The position numbers and the translations under genes are program-made. Positions 16,472 through 25,412 of a stretch of DNA of 64,000 nucleotides are shown one piece after another. Location: contig NZ_JAHFZZ010000010.1 in NCBI RefSeq assembly GCF_018603905.1, positions 1 through 64,000 of the forward strand, written 5' to 3'. Numbering within the stretch: the stretch's first letter is position 1; each line of letters starts with the position of its first letter. The notes under the pieces were generated by a model, which saw only the letters and a program-made list of their open reading frames with translations, had not been told where the DNA came from and did not search any database. Source of the stretch: Nonomuraea sp. NEAU-A123 (GTDB lineage Bacteria > Actinomycetota > Actinomycetes > Streptosporangiales > Streptosporangiaceae).

Positions 16472-19400
16472 ATGCGCAGCACACTCATCGACGGCGACCC
16501 ACAGCGGCTCGGGGAGTACTGGCTGGCGAGCCGGATCGGAGCGGGTGGGCAAGGCGTCGTGTACGAGGCCTACGATCCGGCGGGCACCAGGGTCGCGGTC
16601 AAGGTGCTCCGGGGCGACCCGGTCAGCCGGTCCGAGCTGCGCGGTCGCCTGGCCAAGGAGGCGGTCGCGGCGCAGCGGGTGGCCTCGTTCTGTACGGCCA
16701 GGGTGCTCGGCGTCCATCTGGAGGGGTCCAGGCCGTACATCGTCAGCGAGTACGTCGAAGGCCCGAGCCTGCGCGCGGCCGGGCGGGTGTTCCGCGGCGA
16801 CGACGTGCACAGGCTGGCCACGGCGATCGCCACGGCGCTGACCGCCATCCATGACGCGGGCGTCGTGCACCGTGACCTCAAGCCCGACAACGTGCTGCTC
16901 GGCCCCGACGGGCCCCGCGTGATCGACTTCGGCGTGGCCCGCACGCTGGAGATGTCGCTCACCGCCACGGGAGAGGTGGCGGGCACGCCCAGCTACATGG
17001 CGCCGGAGGTGTTCTCGGGCGAGCGGGCGGGGCCGGCCGCGGACGTGTTCGCCTGGGGAGCGATCATCCTGTACGCCGCCACGGGCGAGGATCCGTTCAC
17101 CGCGGAGGCGCTGGGCGCGGTCATGCACCGCGTGCTCTCCCACGAACCCGACCTGGCCGCGCTGCCCGACCCGCTGCGCCGCCTGGTGCGCGCGGCGCTG
17201 GCCAAGGAACCCGGCCGCCGCCCGACCGCGCGCGAACTGCTGCTCGGGCTGGTCAACAGCGACGGAAGGCTCGACACCGCCCGGCTGCTCGAGCAGGGCG
17301 CCGGCGACGGCGAGCGGATCGGGACCACCGCCGACGACCCCGCGCTCGGCGTCATCGCCGAGGACTCCTACGCCGCTCTCAGTCCCGCCGACAAGGAGCT
17401 GGTCCCCGAGCTGTTCCTGCGGCTGGTCACGGTGACCGCCGAGGACGAGCTGGCGCTGTGCGAACTACGCAGGTCCGAGCTCCCCGACGGCATCGAGCGG
17501 GTGCTGGACGCTTTCACGTACCTGGTCTCGAAGGGAGATCCGGTACGGCTGCTGCGCCCCGCGCTACCGCTGGCCTGGCCCCGGCTGCGCGCCTGGATCG
17601 CCGCGAACCGGGACGGGCTGATCGTGCACCGGCGGATCTGGACGGCCGCGGAGCGCTGGGAGGAGCACGGGCGCAAGGACGCCGACCTGTTCCACGGCAG
17701 CTCGCTGGACGACGCGCTGCGCTGGGCCGCGACCGACCGCAGGAACATCACGCTCACCCCCGGCGAACGGGACTTCCTCTCGGCGGCCACCGCGCTCGGC
17801 AGGCGCCGATCCCGCAGGACCAGGCTCCTGTCCATCGGACTGGCCGGGCTCCTGGTGCTGGCCCTGGTCGCCGGAGGTCTGGCCGTACGGCAGAGCATCA
17901 TGCTCGCCGAACAACGCGACGTGGCCGAGTCCGCGCGGCTGGCCGGGGTGGCCGACACGGTGAGAGGCAAGGACCCCGTGCTGGGCATGCTGCTCAGTGC
18001 CGCGGCCGCGCGGCTGTCCCCCACGGCCGAGGCCAGGTCGAGCCTGTTCGCCTCGGTCGTCGACCAGGGCGGCGCGGCCTTCCAGGACCCCGACACCGGG
18101 CCCGACGTGGTGCGGGCGCTCAGCGCCGACGGCCGCTCGCTGATCAGCGTCAGTCTCGACGAGGTCAGGGTGTGGGACGTGGCGACCGGCAGGCGGACGG
18201 GCGGCTTCACCGGGCTCGGCCTGACCGGCCGGCGCCTGCGCCAGGCCGCGGTCAGCGAGGACGGGCGGCTGCTGGCCGTCGCCGACAGCGAGGGCGTCGG
18301 CCTCTGGGAACTGGCCACCGGCAAGCCGACGGGCCGGCGCCTGCCCGCCTACGAGGAGTTCGACCTGGACATCAGTTTCAGCGGCGGCCTCCTTCTCGTC
18401 GACCTCGGGCAGGGCAAGAACGTCTACAACCCGCGTACCGGAAAGACGACCGCGCTGCCCGCGCTCGTCAAGACCGCGATCCACCCGGGCGGCGACTACG
18501 CCGTGGCCGGTCGCGAGCGCTGGGCGCTGCCCTCGGGCAAGGCTCAGCGCGGCTTCCCCGACATCTGCGCGAGCTGCGCGTCCAACTCGGCGTTCAGCCG
18601 CGACGGGCGGCTGCTCGCCATCGCCGACGACGACGGCCTCGTCGTCTTCGACGCCCGAACCCGCAAGGAGATCACCACGATCACGGACTGGGAGCCCATG
18701 GCGGCACCGGCGTTCAGCCCGGACGGCAAGGTCCTCGCGGGGATCGGCTCGACGATCAGGCTCTATCAGCTGTACGCCGACGATCCGCTGATTCTCGAGC
18801 GCGACATAACGGACCCCGTGTCCGCGGTCGCCTTCGGCCCGGCCGGACTGCGTTACCTGAGCGAGGACACGGTCATCACGCTCCAGCCGTACGTCACCGC
18901 GGCGGATTCCCAGGACGAGGTGGAGTTCAGCGCCGACGGCCACCTGCTCGCCACGCACGCGCTGGACTCCACCAAGATCGCGCTGAACGGCAGGGAGTTC
19001 GAGGCGGGGACGTTCGAGGCCTATGACAGCGACCTCTCCTTCAGTCGGGACGGCAGGCGGCTGGCGATCAGACGCAGCGACGATGTCACCGTCCGGGATA
19101 CCGCCGCCTGGCACGAGCTGGCGAAGGTGCCGACCCCTGACGGTTCGGACGGCGCGCTACTGGCCCCGGCCGGACTCTGGACGGCCGGCGAGAAGGCTTT
19201 CACGCTCTGGCAGGTCCCCGGCGGCAAGCGGCTCAAGCAGGTGACCAGGCCACGCCTGCTCGGCTGGACGGTCGCCGCGGACGGCCGGCTCATCGGCCTG
19301 GAGGCGAACCTGCTCCGCCTGATCGACCTCGCATCCGGGCGCCCGTTCGGACCACGACTGCCGTTCCCCGGCAAGGCGGACGAGGTCTGGTTCAGCGCCG

Positions 19401-19813
19401 ACCTGAAGCTGGTCGCGGCGGACTTCACCGGCAAGGTGGGCATCTGGGACACAAGCACGGGCGTGCGGGTCGGCGACTGGCTGCGGGTGGGCGAGGCGTC
19501 GTGGTCGGCCACGTTCTCCGCCGATGACCGGTTGTTCGCGTTCGCGTCCCAGGAGAAGTCGCTGACCGTCTGGGATGTACGGCAGGGCCAGCGGATCGGG
19601 CCCGCGGCCCAGCTTCCGGACAGCGCGAGGTCGATCGCCTTCTCGGCCGACTCCGCCGAACTCCTGGCCATCGGCAGGGCGGGACGGCTGACCAGGCTTC
19701 CCATAGCCGTCGAACCGCTGGTGAAGGCGGTCTGCGCGCGGGCCGGACGGACGCTGACCGAGGCCGAATGGACCCGCTACCTGCCCGGCCGGCCGTTCAG
19801 AAAAGGCTGCTAA
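16472..19813 (+). CDS. Transmembrane Ser/Thr protein kinase with WD40-like C-terminal region
   Basis: 1113 residues. The kinase domain (about 12-270) has the glycine loop IGAGGQGVVYEA, VAVKVLRG (Lys44), HRDLKPDN (HRD 133-135), DFG (152-154) and MAPEV. A juxtamembrane region follows. One membrane helix lies at about 450-475 (LLSIGLAGLLVLALVAGGLAV). The remainder (about 480-1113) is built of beta-propeller-type repeats (FSRDGRLLAIADDDGLVVFD, FSPDGKVLAGIGS, FSADDRLFAFASQEKSLTVWD). A Pkn/WD40 receptor-kinase layout is common in actinomycetes. Signal and substrate are unknown. ATG 16472 starts the kinase domain. It overlaps the convergent tetR gene by 4 bases. Confidence 0.93.
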   Translation: MRSTLIDGDPQRLGEYWLASRIGAGGQGVVYEAYDPAGTRVAVKVLRGDPVSRSELRGRLAKEAVAAQRVASFCTARVLGVHLEGSRPYIVSEYVEGPSLRAAGRVFRGDDVHRLATAIATALTAIHDAGVVHRDLKPDNVLLGPDGPRVIDFGVARTLEMSLTATGEVAGTPSYMAPEVFSGERAGPAADVFAWGAIILYAATGEDPFTAEALGAVMHRVLSHEPDLAALPDPLRRLVRAALAKEPGRRPTARELLLGLVNSDGRLDTARLLEQGAGDGERIGTTADDPALGVIAEDSYAALSPADKELVPELFLRLVTVTAEDELALCELRRSELPDGIERVLDAFTYLVSKGDPVRLLRPALPLAWPRLRAWIAANRDGLIVHRRIWTAAERWEEHGRKDADLFHGSSLDDALRWAATDRRNITLTPGERDFLSAATALGRRRSRRTRLLSIGLAGLLVLALVAGGLAVRQSIMLAEQRDVAESARLAGVADTVRGKDPVLGMLLSAAAARLSPTAEARSSLFASVVDQGGAAFQDPDTGPDVVRALSADGRSLISVSLDEVRVWDVATGRRTGGFTGLGLTGRRLRQAAVSEDGRLLAVADSEGVGLWELATGKPTGRRLPAYEEFDLDISFSGGLLLVDLGQGKNVYNPRTGKTTALPALVKTAIHPGGDYAVAGRERWALPSGKAQRGFPDICASCASNSAFSRDGRLLAIADDDGLVVFDARTRKEITTITDWEPMAAPAFSPDGKVLAGIGSTIRLYQLYADDPLILERDITDPVSAVAFGPAGLRYLSEDTVITLQPYVTAADSQDEVEFSADGHLLATHALDSTKIALNGREFEAGTFEAYDSDLSFSRDGRRLAIRRSDDVTVRDTAAWHELAKVPTPDGSDGALLAPAGLWTAGEKAFTLWQVPGGKRLKQVTRPRLLGWTVAADGRLIGLEANLLRLIDLASGRPFGPRLPFPGKADEVWFSADLKLVAADFTGKVGIWDTSTGVRVGDWLRVGEASWSATFSADDRLFAFASQEKSLTVWDVRQGQRIGPAAQLPDSARSIAFSADSAELLAIGRAGRLTRLPIAVEPLVKAVCARAGRTLTEAEWTRYLPGRPFRKGC

Positions 19814-20451
19814 GCGGAGACCGTCATCGTGACACTGCCCGGGATCGCGGCGAACGCGTCGCGAAGGCGAGCGGAGAGGTCGTCACGGCTCGCGGGTCCG
19901 GGCTGAAACGTCCACTCCTCCAGCGCACAGTGGAAAGCCGAGATCATCATGTCGAGGGCCAGCCGGAGCCGCAGGTCGTGCGGGTCGGCCGGACCGAAGC
20001 GCTCCCGCAGGATAGTGATCGCGGTACGGGTGGTGCGGTCGCAGAACTGCAGCCCGTGCGCGTTCATCGACGGCGTCCTGGCTGCCAGCCGGCGGGAGAG
20101 CAGAACACGCTCCGCCCAGCCCTCGGCGGGCATCCGGTCAAGCGCCGTGAACAGCGTGTCCCGGAGCAGCACCAGAAGCGTGCCGCCGGTCGGCTGCCGG
20201 GTCTGGAGATCGTCCAGAAAGGCGGCCCACAGATCCTGAGTGGGCGCCATCGCGACGTCTTCTTTGCTGTCGAAGTAGCGAAAGAAGGTGCGCTTGGACA
20301 CCTCGACGGCGGTGCAGAGCTCATCGAGCGTCGTGCCGTCGAAACCCCGCTCGGTGAACTGCTCCAGCGCGGTGTCGATCAGCGCCTGGCGGGTGCGGAG
20401 CTTCTTGCGCTCGCGTAGCGGCAGTCCACTGAGGATCTCGGTGCTCATCAC
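19810..20451 (-). CDS. TetR-family transcriptional regulator
   Basis: 213 residues. The N-terminal helix-turn-helix (about 12-65: ALIDTALEQFTERGFDGTTL, VSKRTFFRYFDSKEDV) is typical of TetR proteins. The rest is the helical ligand-binding domain. It is transcribed divergently from a quinone-oxidoreductase-type gene, with a perfect palindrome between them, so it most likely represses that gene and perhaps itself. Ligand unknown. Confidence 0.92.
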   Translation of the reverse strand: MMSTEILSGLPLRERKKLRTRQALIDTALEQFTERGFDGTTLDELCTAVEVSKRTFFRYFDSKEDVAMAPTQDLWAAFLDDLQTRQPTGGTLLVLLRDTLFTALDRMPAEGWAERVLLSRRLAARTPSMNAHGLQFCDRTTRTAITILRERFGPADPHDLRLRLALDMMISAFHCALEEWTFQPGPASRDDLSARLRDAFAAIPGSVTMTVSA

Positions 20452-20481
20452 CCCGAGTGTATCTCGTGCGCGAACGCCTCC

Positions 20482-20509
20482 TATAGTCTTATGCCACTCA
20501 GTGGCATAA
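20482..20509 (+). promoter_or_regulatory. TetR operator and -10 element
   Basis: TTATGCCACT and AGTGGCATAA form a perfect 10-bp inverted repeat around a single central C (20489-20509). TATAGT at 20482-20487 abuts it and could be the -10 of the oxidoreductase gene, which places the operator over the transcription start. No -35 could be assigned with confidence. Confidence 0.75.
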
Positions 20510-20533
20510 ACCTCTCAGTGAAGGTGAGAACCC

Positions 20534-21469
20534 ATGCGCGCTCTGCTCGTCGACCGTTCCGCGCCCGGCGGCCTGCGGCTCGGTGAAGCGCCCGATCCCG
20601 TACCCGCCCAGAACCAGGCGCTGGTACGGGTGACGGCGACCTCCCTCAACTACGGCGAGGTCGCGTTCGGCATCCAGAACGCCCCGGAGGGGACCGTCCT
20701 CGGCTGGGACGCGGCGGGGATCGTGGAACGCGCCGCCGCCGACGGATCCGGCCCGGCCGCCGGCACGCGGGTGGTCACGCTCGCCGGCGACGGCGCCTGG
20801 GCCGAACTCCGCGCCGTCGACACGGACCTCATCGGCACCGTGCCGCAGAATGCCGACCTCGGCGCGATCAGCACCGTTCCGGTCGCGGGCGCCAGCGCGC
20901 TCCGCGCACTCCACCGGATCGGCCCGATCCTCGGCAGGCGCGTGCTGGTCACGGGCGCCACCGGCGGGGTCGGGCGGTACGCCGTACAGCTGGCCCACCT
21001 CGGCGGGGCCCAGGTGGTGGCCTCCACCGGCGACCCGGCCGCGCACGACGAAAGCCTGCGAGCGCTCGGCGCGGACGAGGTGGTGTCCGGGCCGCACGAG
21101 ATCGCCGAGCCCGTGGACGGTGTGGTGGACCTGGTGGGCGGTGACCAACTGGTGTCCGCATACGACCGGCTGGCCGAGGGCGGCACCCTGGTCGCCGTCG
21201 GTCACTCGGCGAACAACGGCGAGAACTTCCCCTTCGGCGCCTTCTTCGGCGACCAGGGGCGGCACGATCGCTCGATCGTCACGTTCTTCCTGCTCGGCTG
21301 CCAGGGATTGGCGCCCGACCTGACCTGGCTGGCCGGCCGCCTCGCCGCCGGTCGATTGGACCCGCAGATCTCGTGGCGGGGCTCCTGGCAGGAGGCCGCC
21401 CAGGCGACCGCGGCCCTCCTTGGCCGCCGCCTGCACGGCAAGGCGGTACTCGAGATCGAAGCCCGCTAG
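20534..21469 (+). CDS. Zinc-type alcohol dehydrogenase / quinone oxidoreductase family protein
   Basis: 311 residues of the MDR superfamily. A GroES-like N-terminal half (ALVRVTATSLNYGEVAFG, GWDAAGIVERAA) is followed by a Rossmann NADPH fold (VLVTGATGGVGRYAVQLAHL). The zinc-ligand Cys/His pattern of true alcohol dehydrogenases is absent, so a quinone-reductase or enone-reductase type activity is likely. The substrate is unknown and is probably related to the ligand of the divergent TetR protein. A GTGAAGGTGAG string precedes ATG 20534. Confidence 0.88.
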   Translation: MRALLVDRSAPGGLRLGEAPDPVPAQNQALVRVTATSLNYGEVAFGIQNAPEGTVLGWDAAGIVERAAADGSGPAAGTRVVTLAGDGAWAELRAVDTDLIGTVPQNADLGAISTVPVAGASALRALHRIGPILGRRVLVTGATGGVGRYAVQLAHLGGAQVVASTGDPAAHDESLRALGADEVVSGPHEIAEPVDGVVDLVGGDQLVSAYDRLAEGGTLVAVGHSANNGENFPFGAFFGDQGRHDRSIVTFFLLGCQGLAPDLTWLAGRLAAGRLDPQISWRGSWQEAAQATAALLGRRLHGKAVLEIEAR

Positions 21470-21678
21470 AAGTCGAATTCGCCGTTTCGCCAGCCCTTGC
21501 CGAACGCGGCCCAGACCGAACCACTGACCACCCACGGCTCCATCTCAGGACGCTCGGTGTCCCGCATCGCGACCCGCCCACCGCTCAGCGGGGCGACCTC
21601 GATGCAGTCTCCGCCGTTATCGCCCGAGAACGACGACTTACGCCATGCCGCCGTCCTCAGTTCCTCACTCAATTCCAT
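21466..21678 (-). CDS. DUF397 domain protein
   Basis: 70 residues with the family hallmarks WRKSSFSGDNGGDCIEVA and a C-terminal WAAFGKGWRNGEF. DUF397 proteins are encoded next to XRE-DUF5753 regulators throughout actinomycetes, as in the Streptomyces whiJ and bldB-type loci, and are thought to act as their partners. The start overlaps the end of the regulator gene by 10 bases. Confidence 0.92.
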   Translation of the reverse strand: MELSEELRTAAWRKSSFSGDNGGDCIEVAPLSGGRVAMRDTERPEMEPWVVSGSVWAAFGKGWRNGEFDF

Positions 21679-22490
21679 GCCGCCATCAACCTCTCTTTGA
21701 TCAGCTTCAGCGATACGTGCTGGGGAAGGGCCTCCGCACGTATCGCCTCGTATCTAACACTCAGGTCGGCAACCTCATCCGGCGCATCCCGCACCTGGCC
21801 TTGCCCCGCCGACTCCAGATAGGCAGCGTCCGGCATTCCGTTGGCTTGTGCCAGTACGAACCCGCCGAGGAGGCCGGTAGTGGAGAGGGCTGAGTAGGGC
21901 AGCACCTGGATGGTGATTCGAGTGCTTTCGGCCAATGCGATAAGATGTTCGAATTGATGACGAGTCACGGCCTCGCCTCCAATCGGACGGTACAGGATTC
22001 CTTCATCCAAAACAGCCCAGAACATCGGCGGGTTCGAGCGGGCGAAGATGGCCTGCCTCTCCATCCGAGCCGTCAGCGCCTCCTCCGCCTGCTCCTTTGT
22101 CGTACCTGGCTTGCCGTTGAAAATCGCGCGAGCATAGTCGGTGGTTTGAAGCAGTCCCGGGACGATGAGCGGTTGCCACGTCCGCAAGACCGTGGCGCTC
22201 TGCTCGATCTCCAGCCAGGGCCGAAACCACTTCGGGCTGCGCTCCCGGCTGATGCTTGGCCACCGGGCGAGAAGCTCACCGGATAGGCCCAGCGCCTCCT
22301 CGCAACGTTCGGTGAAGTCCTTGCTCGGGTTTCTGGCGGCCCGCTCGACGCTGCCGACGAGGCTCGGGCTGAAACCGACTCTGTCCGCAAGCTGTTCGAG
22401 GGTGAGCCCTTTGTCGATACGGAGTTTCCGCAACTCGCAGCCGAACCGAGCCAGTGGTCCAGCGTCCGGGTCCAAATTCTTGACGCTCAT
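21669..22490 (-). CDS. XRE-family regulator with DUF5753 domain
   Basis: 273 residues. A helix-turn-helix (about 15-70: LRKLRIDKGLTLEQLADRVG, SPSLVGSVERAARNPS) is followed by the DUF5753 effector region (LLQTTDYARAIF, RQAIFARSNPPMFWAVLDE, ITIQVLPYSALSTTGLLGGF). It forms an operon with the DUF397 gene. The divergent HATPase gene at 22724 completes the three-gene set seen in whiJ/abaA-type developmental loci. Target genes are unknown. Confidence 0.93.
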   Translation of the reverse strand: MSVKNLDPDAGPLARFGCELRKLRIDKGLTLEQLADRVGFSPSLVGSVERAARNPSKDFTERCEEALGLSGELLARWPSISRERSPKWFRPWLEIEQSATVLRTWQPLIVPGLLQTTDYARAIFNGKPGTTKEQAEEALTARMERQAIFARSNPPMFWAVLDEGILYRPIGGEAVTRHQFEHLIALAESTRITIQVLPYSALSTTGLLGGFVLAQANGMPDAAYLESAGQGQVRDAPDEVADLSVRYEAIRAEALPQHVSLKLIKERLMAAWN

Positions 22491-22723
22491 TCAGCACCTC
22501 CGCCGTTCTGTCGCCACGGAACCACACACGCCGACACACACAGCATGTGCCTAATCTGTGCGGTGATTGTCCTGCGGACCTCTCACTTAACGTAGCCGTT
22601 CGCTGGCACTGTGAGAGGTGACTTCCGAGAGACATCTGCGTGAGAGGTCAGTTCTTACACCAGACACGCAATCTTGTGCGCAAGGCGACAAGCAAAGCGA
22701 CCGGACAAAGTCGGTGATTCCCC

Positions 22724-23149
22724 ATGCTTATCCGAACAGAGGACGTAACGCTCATTGGAGCGACCAGACTGCGCCGCGGCGACAAAGCACCGAAGCAGGC
22801 ACGAGCGGCCGTCGCGTGGTGGCTCGCGACTGGTCCTCCCGTGCTGCCGGACGCGCAACAGGTCGTCAGCGAGCTGGTCACGAACGCCTGCACACACGTG
22901 GAGGGCGGCGCGGATCGCGAGTGGGTCGCGGTAAGCCTCAGCCTCGGCTCCGACTTCATTCGCATTGAAGTCACCGATCCCGGCGCTTTCGCCTCCGAAC
23001 CCCACATTCCCGATTATCCGCCACTGGAAGTTGAATCGGGGCGAGGCATTCGGATTGTCATGGAGCTGTCCGAGAACAGCTGGGGAACGTTCATCAAATC
23101 ATCGGGCCATCGCGTCGTATGGGCCGATCTGAAAATTCCGAGCCCATGA
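22724..23149 (+). CDS. HATPase_c (anti-sigma-factor-like) ATP-binding protein
   Basis: 141 residues of the small GHKL type. It has the N-box SELVTNACTHV, a G1 box VTDPGAFASEP and a G2 region ESGRGIRIVMELS. It belongs to the RsbW/SpoIIAB-like group that accompanies XRE-DUF397 pairs in actinomycetes. No sigma factor is adjacent. It is divergent from the XRE gene across 233 bases. No strong ribosome-binding site precedes ATG 22724. Confidence 0.85.
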   Translation: MLIRTEDVTLIGATRLRRGDKAPKQARAAVAWWLATGPPVLPDAQQVVSELVTNACTHVEGGADREWVAVSLSLGSDFIRIEVTDPGAFASEPHIPDYPPLEVESGRGIRIVMELSENSWGTFIKSSGHRVVWADLKIPSP

Positions 23150-23157
23150 AGACGCGG

Positions 23158-23307
23158 TCAGACGGGCTGCCAGAGCTCGATCCGATTGCCTTCAGGATCG
23201 GTGACGTCATCGGCGTCCAGGCCTAGGCAATCGCGATACCACGCGCTCAGGGCCGCCGGGTCGGCGGCGCGCATGAAGTATCCACCGATTCCAAGCACAC
23301 GTTCCAT
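23158..23307 (-). pseudogene. Internally deleted glyoxalase/VOC-family gene
   Basis: 49 residues from ATG 23307. The first part is the N-terminal half of a VOC module (MERVLGIGGYFMRAADPAALSAWYRDCLGL). It is joined directly to the C-terminal hallmark VTDPEGNRIELWQPV. Intact members carry roughly 60-70 residues between these pieces, including metal ligands. The frame is kept, so a short product could be made, but it would lack the beta-alpha-beta core. Confidence 0.7.
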
Positions 23308-23375
23308 GCCGCTATCTTGCCAGGAGGGCGATCGGGTGGGCTGGGCTGCACCCCGTCTCAATCGTGGGGAACCCG

Positions 23376-24245
23376 TTACTCGACGAGCTCGGCGACGTCT
23401 TCCGTGCTCAACTTCAGCGCACTGGCGGCGATGTTCTCTTCCAGGTGGGCCAGTGAGCCGGTGCCGGGGATGAGCAGGATGTTCGGCGATCGGGCCAGCA
23501 GCCAGGCCAGGGCCACCTGCGGCACGGTCGCGCCGTGGCGGGCGGCGACGGCGTCCAGGCGCTCGGCTGTGAGCGGCTGGAACCCGCCGACCGGGAAGAA
23601 GGGGACGTACGCGATGCCGGCCTCCGCGCAGGCGTCCACGAGTGGGTCGTCATCGCGCCGGGACAGGTTGTAGAGGTTCTGGACGCAGGCGATCGGCGCG
23701 ACCTTGCGGGCTTCGGCGAACTCCTCGGCAGTGACGTTGGAGATGCCCAGTTGGCGGATCAGGCCCTCCTCTCGCAGCGCGAGCAAGGTCTCCAAGGGCG
23801 CGGTCAGAGATGTCTGGCTGCGGTCGCGGTCGCCCATCCGCAGGTTCACCACATCCAGGCGGTCCACGCCCAGAGAGCGCAGGTTCGCCTCGACGCCACG
23901 TCGCAGGCCGTCGGGCGTGAGGCCGGTCATCTCCGCCGCCGGCAGGGCGATGTCGGAGCCTTCGACCAGCGCCCCCACCTTGGTCACGATCACCAGGTCG
24001 GCCGGGTAGGGATGCAGCGCCTCCCGGATCAGCTCGTTGGCCGCCACCCCGTCATGCGAGTAGTAGTGCGAGGTGTCGATGTGGTTGACCCCGAGCTCCA
24101 CGGCCCGGCGCAGGATGGCCAGGGCCGTCTCCCGGCTGGGCCGGTTGTCGCCTCTCGGCCAACCGGTCAGCTTCATCGCGCCGTACCCGACCCGCGCGAC
24201 GCTCAGGTCGCCGCCCAATGCCCATCGTTCCGTCGTCACGATCAT
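23376..24245 (-). CDS. Aldo/keto reductase
   Basis: 289 residues forming a TIM-barrel NADPH reductase. Visible are GYGAMKLTGWP, the catalytic aspartate and tyrosine in HIDTSHYYS, the lysine in IVTKVG, and the C-terminal cofactor region LLIPGTGSLAHLEEN. The position usually held by the catalytic histidine (strand before LRMGD) reads DVVNLR, so histidine is replaced by asparagine. This is seen in some bacterial members. The substrate is unknown. Confidence 0.93.
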   Translation of the reverse strand: MIVTTERWALGGDLSVARVGYGAMKLTGWPRGDNRPSRETALAILRRAVELGVNHIDTSHYYSHDGVAANELIREALHPYPADLVIVTKVGALVEGSDIALPAAEMTGLTPDGLRRGVEANLRSLGVDRLDVVNLRMGDRDRSQTSLTAPLETLLALREEGLIRQLGISNVTAEEFAEARKVAPIACVQNLYNLSRRDDDPLVDACAEAGIAYVPFFPVGGFQPLTAERLDAVAARHGATVPQVALAWLLARSPNILLIPGTGSLAHLEENIAASALKLSTEDVAELVE

Positions 24246-24432
24246 TCACCCTAGACGTTGCCCAGCAGGGTGGCACCAAAGCACACCAAAGTCCACGCAA
24301 CCGTAAAGCCGTTGTGGCGAACAGTCGGCACGGTCCTGAGGATCTCGCGGGTCTAGCGTTACACGTGCCCGGGAATACGGAGAGGGCATCTGCCATGGCT
24401 GACATCGATGCCACGATGAAGGGATGGCGATC

Positions 24433-24831
24433 ATGTCCGCTGCGATTCGTTCCAGAGGTATGCCCCGTCTGGCGATAGGGCTCGTCGCCGCCGCGCTGAC
24501 ACTGGCGGTCGGCGGGGGCACAACTGCCGCGGCGATGCCCAGGGCCTGGGCAATCGATACGCCTGTCACAGTGACCGAGCGGGAGTTCTCTCTCACGCTC
24601 TCGACGAAGACCTTCACCCCAGGGACCTACATATTCACGATAAACAATGCGGGGACCGCCTCGCATGGCCTGTCGATCAAGGGGCCTGGCGTCAACTCCA
24701 CCTCCAGCATCATCGCAGGCGGAAAGACGACGAAGCTCACTGTCGCACTGAAGAAGGGAACGTACGAGCTGTGGTGTCCCGTGGACAATCACCGCTCGAT
24801 GGGGATGATGACGACGATCAGCGTGAAATAG
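24433..24831 (+). CDS. Secreted cupredoxin-like copper protein
   Basis: 132 residues. The signal peptide (about 1-42) has a long hydrophobic stretch (LAIGLVAAALTLAVGGG). The mature part is a small beta-barrel: FTINNAGTASHGLSIKG gives one His, and YELWCPVDNHRSMGM gives Cys, His and Met, the four type-1 copper ligands in the usual order. It is probably an extracytoplasmic electron carrier or copper binder. ATG 24433 is preferred because GAAGGG (24418-24423) is at proper distance; it abuts ATG 24424. Confidence 0.85.
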   Translation: MSAAIRSRGMPRLAIGLVAAALTLAVGGGTTAAAMPRAWAIDTPVTVTEREFSLTLSTKTFTPGTYIFTINNAGTASHGLSIKGPGVNSTSSIIAGGKTTKLTVALKKGTYELWCPVDNHRSMGMMTTISVK

Positions 24832-24951
24832 CGACCCCGCGGTGCGCTCTCTCGCCACTCACGCCTCGTCCGGGCCTGTGAAGGCGAGTGCGCCGATCTT
24901 CCGCCGGGCCGCCCAGAGCACGCGAACGATGAGCGGGGTGTCGTGCGGTGG

Positions 24952-25233
24952 TTACCACCAATAGTCGAAGGAGTAGCCGCTGACAGGAGAGTAAATAATG
25001 GGACCGACCGTATATCCGCTGTCAGCCATGGCGTTCCGTACGTCGATGCAATCCTGCTTGTAAAAACCGCAACGGTATGTATCTCCGCCGGCGATCGCGC
25101 CATTGCTCGGGAGTTTTTCGGCATCCGCCTTCACGGACGCGCTCGCGGCCGCCGCGCCCATGCCGACGGTCAAGGGAGCTGTGAGCAGCGCGGAGAGAAC
25201 GATTTTGGCTGCGAGTTTCGACTGCATGCGCAT
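24952..25233 (-). CDS. Small secreted protein with one cysteine pair
   Basis: 93 residues. AGGAGG (25238-25243) lies 4 bases before ATG 25233. The signal peptide (LAAKIVLSALLTAPLTVGMG) ends near ASASV. The mature part of about 55 residues has two cysteines (YRCGFYKQDCIDVRNAM) and an aromatic tail ending YSFDYWW. Family not recognised; it could be a disulfide-stabilised exported peptide. Its start region abuts antitoxin-gene debris. Confidence 0.75.
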   Translation of the reverse strand: MRMQSKLAAKIVLSALLTAPLTVGMGAAAASASVKADAEKLPSNGAIAGGDTYRCGFYKQDCIDVRNAMADSGYTVGPIIYSPVSGYSFDYWW

Positions 25234-25337
25234 AGTTCCTCCTAGAGAGGATGTCACTGCGGATCGATTGCTCTAGGAGCGTGACATAACACGCTGTCGT
25301 CACGGTGTCGTCAGCCTGTCGGAGCCAACCTCGCACA

Positions 25338-25374
25338 GCGGTCGCTCGCCATTCAGCGATGATCCGATGCCATG
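25338..25374 (-). pseudogene. Remnant of a second copy of the 25908 gene
   Basis: 37 bases match 25993-26029 with only two mismatches. On the minus strand they encode HRIIAEWRATA, next to HRITAEWRATA in the 25908 protein. The similarity stops abruptly on both sides, so this is a fragment left by duplication and deletion. Confidence 0.65.
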
Positions 25375-25412
25375 GAAAGACATTCTCATCGCTCATCACA
25401 GAGTCGCGCGAT

